Shown piece by piece: positions 1 through 5,153 of a DNA stretch of 6,326 nt. The notes beneath the pieces are model-generated. The model saw only the letters and a list, made by a program, of their open reading frames with translations. It searched no databases and was not told the DNA's origin. Source of the DNA: an uncultured Curtobacterium sp. Lineage in GTDB: Bacteria > Actinomycetota > Actinomycetes > Actinomycetales > Microbacteriaceae. Positions within the stretch are counted from its first letter, which is position 1. Every line of letters begins with the position of its first letter. The stretch spans positions 1-6,326 of the forward strand of contig CAJYIG010000012.1 of the NCBI GenBank assembly GCA_913774725.1, given 5' to 3'. A program made the position numbers and the translations under genes.

Positions 1-435
1 CTCGACCTGCCCCGCGTCGTCGGGAAGGACCCGGAGTCCGGCGAGGACATCACGGCGCAGAACGGCCGCTACGGTCCGTACATCAAGAAGGGCACGGACA
101 CCCGGACCCTGCCGAGCGAGGACGCGATCTTCGAGGTCGACCTGCCCGGCGCGTTGGAGTTGTTCGCACAGCCGAAGTACGGCGGCCGGCGTGCAGCCAC
201 CGCCGCGCTCAAGGAGTTCGAGGCAGACCCGGTGTCCGGCAAGCCGATCAAGGTGAAGGACGGGCGCTTCGGCCCCTACGTCACGGACGGCGAGACGAAC
301 GCGACCATCCCGCGCGGCGAGGACGTCGAGACCGTCGACCACGCCCGCGCCGTGCAGCTGCTCGCGGACAAGCGTGCCAAGGGACCGGTGAAGAAGAAGG
401 CGCCGGCGCGGAAGACCGCCGCCAAGAAGAAGTGA
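1..435 (+). CDS. topA: DNA topoisomerase I, C-terminal part (5' end outside window)
   Basis: This is the last 144 residues of type IA topoisomerase I, which relaxes negatively supercoiled DNA; the catalytic core lies upstream of the window. The reading frame is open from base 1. Two copies of the C-terminal topoisomerase repeat are visible, each with the G-R-[YF]-G-P-Y signature: NGRYGPYIKKG near fragment residues 21-31 and DGRFGPYVTDG near residues 87-97. In mycobacterial TopA such repeats bind DNA and support strand passage. The protein ends in a Lys/Ala-rich basic tail (about the last 17 residues, closing AAKKK), typical of actinobacterial TopA and linked in mycobacteria to processive relaxation. 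The TGA stop overlaps the GTG start of tmk, so the two genes are probably translationally coupled. Identification rests on the repeats, the basic tail and the topA-tmk-holB order, because the active site is not visible. Confidence 0.93.
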   Translation, partial: LDLPRVVGKDPESGEDITAQNGRYGPYIKKGTDTRTLPSEDAIFEVDLPGALELFAQPKYGGRRAATAALKEFEADPVSGKPIKVKDGRFGPYVTDGETNATIPRGEDVETVDHARAVQLLADKRAKGPVKKKAPARKTAAKKK

Positions 436-1079
436 CCGGGCGGTTCATCACCCTCGAGGGTGGCGACGGCGCCGGCAAGACCACCCAGGCCGAACTCCTC
501 ACGGCATGGCTCGAGGAGCACGGTCGCACCGTCGTCCGCACGCGGGAGCCGGGCGGCACGGAGCTCGGGCAGCGCATCCGCGAGATGGTGCTGCACGAGC
601 GGGGTCACATCGCACCGCGCGCCGAGGCACTGCTCTACGCAGCCGACCGCGCGCACCACGTCGAGACGGTCGTCCGACCCGCGCTCGCCCGGGGCGCGGT
701 CGTCCTGCAGGATCGTTACATCGACTCGTCGGTGGCGTACCAGGGCGTCGCACGCGGGCTCGGTGCCGACCGCATCCGCTCGGTCTCGGACTGGGCCGCA
801 GACGGACTCGTGCCGGACCTGACGGTGCTGCTCGACCTCGACGTGACGGTGGGGCGCAGTCGCGTCGCAGCCGCGCGGGGTGACGTCTTCGACCGCCTCG
901 AGTCCGAGGCGTCGACGTTCCACGAGACGGTCCGACGCGCGTTCCTCGACGCCGCCGCCGCAGAACCGGAACGCTTCCTCGTCGTGGACGCCGAGCAGCC
1001 GACAGCGGCCGTGCAGCGTGCGGTCCGTTCAGCGGTCGGTGCCCTCGTCGGGATCACAGGCGAAGGCGGTCCCGCGTGA
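432..1079 (+). CDS. tmk: Thymidylate kinase (dTMP kinase)
   Basis: A cytoplasmic kinase that phosphorylates dTMP to dTDP with ATP, an essential step in dTTP supply. The 215 residues match the usual family length (about 200-215). Visible motifs are the P-loop GGDGAGKT at residues 10-17, the TREPGGT segment at 37-43 that helps place dTMP and the P-loop, the DRY motif at 94-96 (after VVLQ), and an arginine-containing LID segment around 142-158. The P-loop lacks an arginine while the LID carries arginines, which resembles the bacterial type II arrangement. The GTG at 432 is chosen because the conserved N-terminus (GRFITLEG) begins right after it. It shares four bases (GTGA) with the end of topA. 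No good Shine-Dalgarno sequence precedes it (only AAGAAGAA inside the topA lysine codons), so translation probably depends on reinitiation from topA. holB follows after 25 bases. Confidence 0.97.
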   Translation: MTGRFITLEGGDGAGKTTQAELLTAWLEEHGRTVVRTREPGGTELGQRIREMVLHERGHIAPRAEALLYAADRAHHVETVVRPALARGAVVLQDRYIDSSVAYQGVARGLGADRIRSVSDWAADGLVPDLTVLLDLDVTVGRSRVAAARGDVFDRLESEASTFHETVRRAFLDAAAAEPERFLVVDAEQPTAAVQRAVRSAVGALVGITGEGGPA

Positions 1080-1093
1080 TGGTGGCTGCTGGC

Positions 1094-1097
1094 AGGA
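1094..1097 (+). promoter_or_regulatory. Ribosome binding site of holB
   Basis: AGGA lies seven bases before the GTG at 1105. It settles the holB start: the reading frame is open further upstream to 880, but that extension overlaps tmk in another frame and resembles no protein. The same bases could also be read as a weak CAGGAT -10 box, which I consider less likely inside an operon. Confidence 0.6.
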
Positions 1098-1104
1098 TGA
1101 CCGC

Positions 1105-2247
1105 GTGAGCGTGTGGGACGGCCTGACCGGACAGGACGATGCGGTGGCGGCCCTGCGCAGCGCGGCCGAGTCGCCCGACGGCACGGGCGGGATGACGCAC
1201 TCGTGGCTCATCACCGGGCCGCCCGGGTCCGGGCGGTCGAACGTCGCCGCAGCCTTCGCCGCCGCCCTGGTCGGCGCGGGCACGGACGACGACCACGCCC
1301 TGCAGCAGATCACCGCCCGCACCCACCCGGACGTGTCGGTGCTCACCACGCAGCGCGTCATCATCACGATCGACGAGATCCGCCAGCTGGTGACGTCGTC
1401 GTACTACTCACCGTCCGTGGGGCGGTACCGCGTCGTCATCATCGAGGACGCGGACCGCATGACGGAGCGCACCTCGAACCTGCTGCTCAAGGCGCTCGAG
1501 GAGCCGCCGGAGCGGACCGTGTGGATCCTGTGCGCTCCGAGCGAGGCGGACCTGCTGCCGACGATCCGCTCCCGCGTCCGCTCGGTGCGGCTGCGGGTGC
1601 CCGACGTCGCCGCCGTCGCCGAGCTCATCGTCGCCCGCACCGGGGTCGACCGAGCCCTCGCCACCGATGCTGCACGGCAGGCACAGAGCCACATCGGCAT
1701 GGCACAGCGGCTGGCGACGAGCGAGGACGCCCGTGCTCGTCGACGTCGCACCCTCGAGACCGTGCTCGGCGTGCGCTCGGTCGGTGACGCCGTCATGGCC
1801 GCGGCCGAACTCCTGTCGGTCGCGGACGAGGACGCCAAGGCGATCACCCAGCAGCGCGACGGCGAGGAACGCGACGCCGCGCTGCGGTCCCTCGGAGTGG
1901 AACCGGGTGGGACGGTCCCGCCGGCGCTGCGGTCGCAGCTGCGTGCCCTGGAGGAGGACCAGAAGCGCCGGGCGACGCGGAGCCTCCGCGACGGCCTCGA
2001 CCGGATCCTCGTCGACGTCTCGTCGCTGTACCGTGACCTCCTGCTGCTCGGCCTCGGCGCTCCCGCCGAGCCGGTGAACCTGGCGATGCGCGATCAGCTG
2101 GACCGCGCGCTCGAGGTCGTGCCGCCGGCGTCGGCGCTGGAGGTCCTCGACGCGATCGCCCTGGCACGCGAGCGGATCGCGGCGAACGTCGCGGCGCTGC
2201 TCGCGCTCGAGGCACTGCTCGTGACGATCGCCCGCGCGTCCCGCTAG
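1105..2247 (+). CDS. holB: DNA polymerase III, delta' subunit (clamp loader)
   Basis: A clamp-loader subunit that, with delta and DnaX, opens and loads the beta sliding clamp at the replication fork. The 380-residue protein starts SVWDGLTGQDDAV, typical of actinobacterial delta'. An AAA+ fold is visible: Walker A-like GPPGSGRS at residues 38-45 with Arg in place of the catalytic Lys, Walker B-like VVIIEDAD at 110-117, and the SRx arginine-finger motif (S156-R157-V158 where the family usually has SRC) at the end of the AAA+ core. The C-terminal half (about 210-380) is helical and would form the collar. The degenerate Walker A fits the known lack of ATPase activity in delta'. The four-cysteine zinc module normally found just after Walker A is absent; this region (about 52-75) contains no cysteine. 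GTG start with AGGA seven bases upstream. It follows tmk by 25 bases, probably in the same transcript. Confidence 0.93.
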   Translation: MSVWDGLTGQDDAVAALRSAAESPDGTGGMTHSWLITGPPGSGRSNVAAAFAAALVGAGTDDDHALQQITARTHPDVSVLTTQRVIITIDEIRQLVTSSYYSPSVGRYRVVIIEDADRMTERTSNLLLKALEEPPERTVWILCAPSEADLLPTIRSRVRSVRLRVPDVAAVAELIVARTGVDRALATDAARQAQSHIGMAQRLATSEDARARRRRTLETVLGVRSVGDAVMAAAELLSVADEDAKAITQQRDGEERDAALRSLGVEPGGTVPPALRSQLRALEEDQKRRATRSLRDGLDRILVDVSSLYRDLLLLGLGAPAEPVNLAMRDQLDRALEVVPPASALEVLDAIALARERIAANVAALLALEALLVTIARASR

Positions 2248-2290
2248 CGGGAGTCGGCGCGCGCGAGCCGGTGCGGGCAGGCTGGTCCGG

Positions 2291-2316
2291 CGTCCGCCGA
2301 GCCGGCGGGGCGGACG
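2291..2316 (+). terminator. Possible hairpin terminator after holB
   Basis: CGTCCGCC (2291-2298) and GGCGGACG (2309-2316) form a perfect 8-bp stem around a 10-base loop that itself contains the palindrome GCCGGC. No T-run follows, so the terminator role is inferred only from its position 44 bases after holB and before an unrelated gene. The rest of the 2248-2409 gap shows nothing else I can support. Confidence 0.35.
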
Positions 2317-2395
2317 TGCTCCGCGCCTCCAGGCCGGGTCAGCGACCGTCCACCGGACCCTGCGCAACCCTGCAGCCGGACGCCCCGACGAGCGT

Positions 2396-2401
2396 GAGAA
2401 G
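2396..2401 (+). promoter_or_regulatory. Ribosome binding site (or -10 region) of the TetR-type gene
   Basis: GAGAAG lies eight bases before the ATG at 2410 and can serve as a Shine-Dalgarno sequence. The overlapping GAAGAT (2398-2403) sits six bases before the ATG and could instead be a -10 box of a leaderless transcript, an arrangement common in actinobacteria. The sequence does not decide between them. Confidence 0.4.
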
Positions 2402-2409
2402 ATCGCGAC

Positions 2410-3045
2410 ATGCCCGAAGCAGCACCCGGACTGCGTGAGCGCAAGCGCCGCGCCACCCGACTCGCGATCCAGCAGGCCGCCCTGCGGATCGCACTCGACT
2501 CCGGCTGGTCAGCCGTCACGGTCGACGAGGTCGCCCGCCGCGCCGACGTGTCCCCGCGCACGTTCTTCAACTACTTCCCGAGCAAGGAGCAGGCACTCCT
2601 CGGCGACGACCCGACCCTGCCGACGGGCCCGGCGCTCGACACCTTCCGCGCCGGGGGTCCGACCGGCGAGCTGCTCGCCGACCTCGGAACCCTGCTCGTG
2701 CACACGACGAGCGAGCTGGTCGAGGAACGCGGACTGCTCGCGGAGCGGCAGCGGGTGCTCCGCGCCGCGCCCGAGTTGTTCACGCGACGGATGGCGTCGA
2801 TGAAGGAGTTCCAGGCCGAGATCGAGGAGGCCGTGACCGCTCGGCTCACGACCTCCGAGCCGGACCTCGCGGCGGACCCGGACGCGCTGCGGCGGCGGGC
2901 CCGCCTCGCCTCGGTGGTGGCGCTCGCTGCGCTCCGACACGCCTGGTGGGAGTGGTCCGACAGCGCCTCCGAGACGGAGCTCTCCGAGGAGCTGCAGCGG
3001 TCGTTCGACGAGCTCGGCGCGCTCGTTTCGCGTTCGCTCGTCTGA
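2410..3045 (+). CDS. TetR/AcrR-family transcriptional regulator
   Basis: A 211-residue protein, normal for the family. The N-terminal TetR DNA-binding domain spans about residues 10-61. Its helix-turn-helix runs roughly 37-56 (TVDEVARRADVSPRTFFNYF) and is followed by the family's FPSKEQAL segment, which closes the domain. Residues 80-211 form a helical region that should bind a ligand and mediate dimerisation. It is divergent, as is normal, and offers no clue to the ligand; the Trp-rich stretch RHAWWEWSD near 176-184 is seen in many actinobacterial members. TetR proteins usually repress a neighbouring transporter or enzyme gene, but here the neighbours are holB (same strand, upstream) and a tRNA gene (downstream), so no target is evident. 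It may regulate itself or a distant locus. The start is ATG 2410, with GAGAAG eight bases upstream. Confidence 0.93.
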   Translation: MPEAAPGLRERKRRATRLAIQQAALRIALDSGWSAVTVDEVARRADVSPRTFFNYFPSKEQALLGDDPTLPTGPALDTFRAGGPTGELLADLGTLLVHTTSELVEERGLLAERQRVLRAAPELFTRRMASMKEFQAEIEEAVTARLTTSEPDLAADPDALRRRARLASVVALAALRHAWWEWSDSASETELSEELQRSFDELGALVSRSLV

Positions 3046-3056
3046 ACCTGTATAGT
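3026..3056 (+). promoter_or_regulatory. Promoter of the tRNA-Thr gene
   Basis: TATAGT at 3051-3056 matches the TATAAT -10 consensus in five of six bases and is strikingly A/T-rich for this DNA. The best -35 candidate is weak: TTTCGC at 3026-3031 (19-base spacer) or TTCGCG at 3027-3032 (18-base spacer), both inside the end of the TetR-type gene. Transcription would begin near 3063, about 27 bases before the mature tRNA. Confidence 0.65.
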
Positions 3057-3068
3057 CATTGCTCGTGC

Positions 3069-3086
3069 CGCTCCGGGAACGGAGCG
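3069..3086 (+). other. Leader hairpin upstream of the tRNA
   Basis: CGCTCCG (3069-3075) pairs perfectly with CGGAGCG (3080-3086) around the four-base loop GGAA, which fits the stable GNRA tetraloop class. It would form in the 5' leader of the precursor tRNA, three bases before the mature 5' end, where RNase P cleaves. A role in processing is inference. Confidence 0.5.
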
Positions 3087-3089
3087 TCC

Positions 3090-3162
3090 GCCGCCTTAGC
3101 TCAGTCGGCAGAGCGATTCACTCGTAATGAATAGGTCGTCGGTTCGATTCCGACAGGCGGCT
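3090..3162 (+). tRNA. tRNA-Thr (anticodon CGU)
   Basis: A 73-base cloverleaf. The acceptor stem GCCGCCT (3090-3096) pairs perfectly with AGGCGGC (3155-3161). The D stem is GCTC/GAGC (3099-3102 with 3111-3114). The anticodon stem ATTCA/TGAAT encloses the loop CTCGTAA, with anticodon CGT at 3123-3125. The T stem GTCGG/CCGAC (3138-3142 with 3150-3154) encloses TTCGATT. The discriminator base is T (3162). CCA is not encoded and must be added enzymatically. The anticodon CGU reads ACG, a threonine codon that is frequent in DNA of this composition. It has its own likely promoter and terminator hairpin, so it is probably a single-gene transcript. Confidence 0.96.
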
Positions 3163-3168
3163 CGACAC

Positions 3169-3207
3169 CGGAACCCCCGGTCGGACAGTGTCCGACCGGG
3201 GGTTCCG
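3169..3207. terminator. Long hairpin between tRNA-Thr and the convergent phosphatase gene
   Basis: Bases 3169-3185 pair perfectly with 3191-3207, giving a 17-bp stem (GGAACCCCCGGTCGGA on the 5' side) with a five-base loop. It begins seven bases after the mature tRNA 3' end, where a terminator is expected. There is no proper T-run on either strand, which is common for GC-rich actinobacterial terminators. Because it is symmetric and sits between convergent genes, it may stop transcription in both directions. Confidence 0.8.
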
Positions 3208-3224
3208 TCGTTGCCGACCGCCCC

Positions 3225-3302
3225 GTCCCGAGTGCAGCCCGGGCCGCCCGGTCCCGAGTGCAGCCCGGGCCGCCCCGTCCCGAGTGCAGCCCGGACCGCC
3301 GT
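3225..3302. repeat. Three tandem copies of a 26-bp repeat
   Basis: Copies lie at 3225-3250, 3251-3276 and 3277-3302. Each begins with GTCCCGAGTGCAGCCCGG. The first two copies differ only at the last base; the third differs at three positions (GA for GC at 19-20 of the unit, and GT at the end). Copies 1 and 2 contain the 8-bp palindrome GCCCGGGC. The array ends six bases before the stop codon of the convergent phosphatase gene, so it would lie in that gene's 3' untranslated RNA. There are no spacers between copies, so it is not a CRISPR array. Confidence 0.9.
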
Positions 3303-3308
3303 CGTCGC

Positions 3309-4967
3309 CTAGGGCAGGTAGTACGTCGGGTTCGGCAGCTTGACGCTCCGATCCGCCGAACCACCGATCAGGTCGCTGTACTGGTCGCCGAGGTTCGCGA
3401 CGACGTCGTACCCACCACCGGCGGGGGACTCGATGTGCGCCCGGGTCTGCGCCTTGTACTCGATCGTCGTGCACTTCGCAGCGGCGCACGTGACGTACGA
3501 CGGCTGCTGCGAGGTGCCGGTCCCGGTCCACTTCGTGTAGTACGTCCGGTTCCCACCGGTCGTCGCGGCGAACTCCGGGTAGCCGACCGCGTGCAGGTTC
3601 GCGATGGTCGCGTCCTGCTGCGCCTCGTTCCGACCGGTCACGCCGATGACGGTGCAGCCCGCCTGCTGTGCGGCGGCGACCAGCGTGGGCATGCCGGGCG
3701 TCGCGGGGAACCGCTGGTCCTGGACCCACGCGTCCTGCAGCGTCGGGTCGAACACGAAGTGCATGGCGGCGACCTCCATGTCGTAGGTCCAGAGCGTCGT
3801 GTCGTCGGCGTCCAGGACGATCGCCGGGTTGCGGTGCTGGCTCCGGGCGGTGGCGCACTGCCGGGCGATCGCCGGTGCCTGGCGCGCGACGAGCTGCGCG
3901 GTCTCACGGACGTAGGGGGAGTCGGTGCGGTTCGCGAGGCCGGTCCCGGGGTCGCCGTAGTAGGTCGCGATGGTCTTCTTGACCGAGTCGACGTTCGGGA
4001 TGCCCTCGCCGCCCTGGGTGGCGCCGGAGGAGCCGTCGGCAGCCATCGTGAACCGCGTCCGCGGGGTGAGGCGCGGCTCGCGGACCCCGGGCAGGTCCGC
4101 GGAGGGGAGGAAGTAGGTGGGGTTCGGCAGCTTCAGCGTCCGGTCGGCGTACCCGCCCTGCAGGTCGCTCCACTGGTCGCCGACGTTCAGCGCGATGTCG
4201 TAGCCGAGGTCCTGTTCGATGTGCTTCCGGGTGAGCGCCTTGTACTCGACGGTCGAGCACTTCGCGGCCGCGCAGGTGATGTACGACGGCTGCTGCGATG
4301 CGCCGGTGCCGGTCCACTTCGTGAAGAAGCGGTCCTCGGAGAAGGCGGTGTAGCCGACCTTCGCCAGGTTCTGCACGGTCGCGGTCTTCTGGTCGTCGTT
4401 GCGGCCGGTCAGCCCGAAGACGGTGAAGCCCATCGCCTGCGCGCGGTCCACGAAGTCGACCATGGACGGGGTCGCCGGGAACCGCTGGTCCTGCACCCAC
4501 TCGTCCTGGCGTGCGGGGTCGAAGACGAAGTGCATGTCCGCGACCTCCATGTCGTAGGTCCAGAGCGTCGTGTCGTCGGTGTCGAGGACGATCGCCGGCC
4601 GCTGCCCGTGCCGGACCGCCCGGTCGTGGATGCCCTGCAGCTGCCGCGTTTCCTGGTCGACGATCGACCGCATCTCCCGGATGTAGGGGGAGTCGGTCCG
4701 GTTCGCGAGGCCGGTGCCCGGGTCGCCGTAGTAGGTCGCGACGGTCTTCTTGACCGAGTCGATGTTCGGGATGCCCTCGCCCCCCTCCGTGGCGCCGGAG
4801 GAGCCGTCCGCCGCCATGGTGAAGTGCGTCCTCGGCGCGAGCGACGAGTCGGGGCCGTGGGCGGGTGGTGCCCAGCCGTGTGCGTCGGCCGGCGCGGCGG
4901 TGAGGACGGTGGAGACGACGAGGAGTGCCGCGCTCGTGGCGACGGCGGTGCGGAGGGATCGGCGCAT
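3309..4967 (-). CDS. Secreted acid phosphatase of the HAD superfamily with two tandem catalytic domains
   Basis: A predicted exported phosphomonoesterase of the class B-like/plant-type acid phosphatase family (HAD subfamily IIIB), 552 residues, about twice the size of a single-domain member. A Sec-type signal peptide covers residues 1-29 (MRRS, a hydrophobic core, then the A-D-A cleavage site before HG). Domain 1 (about 46-288) carries D129-T-D131-D-T (nucleophile and acid/base), T187 in LTGRN, a motif III lysine near K243, and GDQWSD at 263-268 (metal-binding). Domain 2 (about 303-552) carries D386-A-D388-D-T, T444 in VTGRN, lysine near K505, and GDQYSD at 527-532. Both therefore look active. 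A 14-residue linker separates them, and each ends N-P-T-Y-[FY]-L-P. Each domain has a C-A-A-A-K-C pair. The ATG at 4967 is preferred over an in-frame start at 5021, because the signal peptide begins there and AGG lies upstream. Substrate unknown. Confidence 0.93.
   Translation of the reverse strand: MRRSLRTAVATSAALLVVSTVLTAAPADAHGWAPPAHGPDSSLAPRTHFTMAADGSSGATEGGEGIPNIDSVKKTVATYYGDPGTGLANRTDSPYIREMRSIVDQETRQLQGIHDRAVRHGQRPAIVLDTDDTTLWTYDMEVADMHFVFDPARQDEWVQDQRFPATPSMVDFVDRAQAMGFTVFGLTGRNDDQKTATVQNLAKVGYTAFSEDRFFTKWTGTGASQQPSYITCAAAKCSTVEYKALTRKHIEQDLGYDIALNVGDQWSDLQGGYADRTLKLPNPTYFLPSADLPGVREPRLTPRTRFTMAADGSSGATQGGEGIPNVDSVKKTIATYYGDPGTGLANRTDSPYVRETAQLVARQAPAIARQCATARSQHRNPAIVLDADDTTLWTYDMEVAAMHFVFDPTLQDAWVQDQRFPATPGMPTLVAAAQQAGCTVIGVTGRNEAQQDATIANLHAVGYPEFAATTGGNRTYYTKWTGTGTSQQPSYVTCAAAKCTTIEYKAQTRAHIESPAGGGYDVVANLGDQYSDLIGGSADRSVKLPNPTYYLP
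3312..4061 (-). repeat. Second copy of the duplicated phosphatase domain (in-gene direct repeat)
   Basis: This stretch encodes domain 2 and is a direct repeat of 4104-4832, which encodes domain 1. Over most of the length the copies are offset by 771 bases, which is exactly 257 codons. One perfectly identical run is 40 bases long (3769-3808 versus 4540-4579), and another highly similar block covers 3921-4015 versus 4692-4786. The N-terminal 53 residues of the two domains differ at only five positions. The region between the DxDxT and upstream motifs (around residues 100-125 versus 357-382) is clearly more diverged. Confidence 0.9.
4104..4832 (-). repeat. First copy of the duplicated phosphatase domain (in-gene direct repeat)
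   Basis: Encodes domain 1 of the phosphatase and is the partner of the repeat at 3312-4061. The 771-base offset keeps the reading frame, so unequal recombination between copies would give a clean single-domain or triple-domain gene. Confidence 0.9.
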
Positions 4968-4997
4968 GGAGACCTGGTGACCTTCGGCTCGGAGACG

Positions 4998-5011
4998 CCC
5001 CCGATCGGGGG
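4998..5011. promoter_or_regulatory. 14-bp perfect palindrome in the divergent intergenic region
   Basis: CCCCCGATCGGGGG is perfectly self-complementary. It lies 31 bases upstream of the phosphatase ATG and just downstream of the predicted start of that transcript (near 5013). It could be an operator for a dimeric regulator or a hairpin in the 5' untranslated RNA. The symmetry is seen directly; the function is inferred. Confidence 0.45.
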
Positions 5012-5019
5012 ACAGCAGC

Positions 5020-5049
5020 ACGCTAGCTGTCGGTCAGCCGAGCGGTCCA
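5020..5049 (-). promoter_or_regulatory. Candidate promoter of the phosphatase gene
   Basis: Read on the minus strand, TGGACC (5049-5044) resembles a -35 box (four of six bases) and TAGCGT (5025-5020) fits the actinobacterial TANNNT -10 pattern, with an 18-base spacer. It predicts a transcript start near 5013 and a leader of about 45 bases. No stronger candidate is visible in the gap. Confidence 0.4.
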
Positions 5050-5072
5050 TGTGGGTCCGTACAGGTGCTCGC

Positions 5073-5153
5073 TGCTCCGACGGACAGTTGCGCGCTGGTG
5101 GACAGGGCGCACGGCGGCCCGCTGGTAGACAGGGCGCATGACGGTTCGCTGGG
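5073..5153 (+). repeat. 27-bp periodic repeat over the oxidoreductase start codon
   Basis: Three adjoining 27-base units: 5073-5099, 5100-5126 and 5127-5153. Units 2 and 3 agree at 21 of 27 positions, including GCTGGTGGACAGGGCGCA (5094-5111) versus GCTGGTAGACAGGGCGCA (5121-5138), an 18-base match with one difference. Unit 1 is degenerate (about 16 of 27 against unit 2). The third unit includes the start codon and first codons of the oxidoreductase, and the equivalent of its ATG in unit 2 is ACG (5111-5113). Confidence 0.75.
5126..5134 (+). promoter_or_regulatory. Possible -10 box / ribosome binding site of the oxidoreductase gene
   Basis: TAGACA (5126-5131) lies six bases before the ATG at 5138, a spacing expected of a -10 box for a leaderless transcript. 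The overlapping AGGG (5131-5134) is only three bases from the ATG, too close for a good Shine-Dalgarno. I favour leaderless initiation weakly; no convincing -35 box is seen. Confidence 0.35.

Noticed and set aside
432..435. The 4-base overlap between topA and tmk as an anomaly
   Set aside because: GTGA stop/start overlaps are ordinary in tightly packed bacterial operons.
276..923. A 215-codon minus-strand frame opposite topA and tmk
   Set aside because: It is antisense to two well-identified genes and has no recognisable motif; it is a composition artefact.
880..1104. N-terminal extension of holB to an upstream ATG
   Set aside because: It overlaps tmk in another frame and is Ser/Arg/Pro-rich. 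The conserved delta' N-terminus and an AGGA ribosome site place the start at GTG 1105.
3090..3207. Integration site of a mobile element at the tRNA gene
   Set aside because: No integrase gene and no repeated tRNA 3' end (the T-arm/acceptor sequence) is found elsewhere in the window.
3225..3302. CRISPR array
   Set aside because: The 26-bp units abut each other with no unique spacers, and no cas genes are present.
4968..5021. Upstream in-frame start for the phosphatase that adds 18 residues
   Set aside because: It would put a charged stretch ahead of a normal signal peptide and run through the palindrome. The ATG at 4967 gives a standard signal peptide with an upstream AGG.
3258..5141. A 627-codon open frame on the plus strand opposite the phosphatase gene
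   Set aside because: It is an antisense shadow: high GC removes stop codons from the opposite strand. Its translation is Arg/Gly/Val-rich with no recognisable domain, and it mirrors the duplicated structure of the phosphatase gene.
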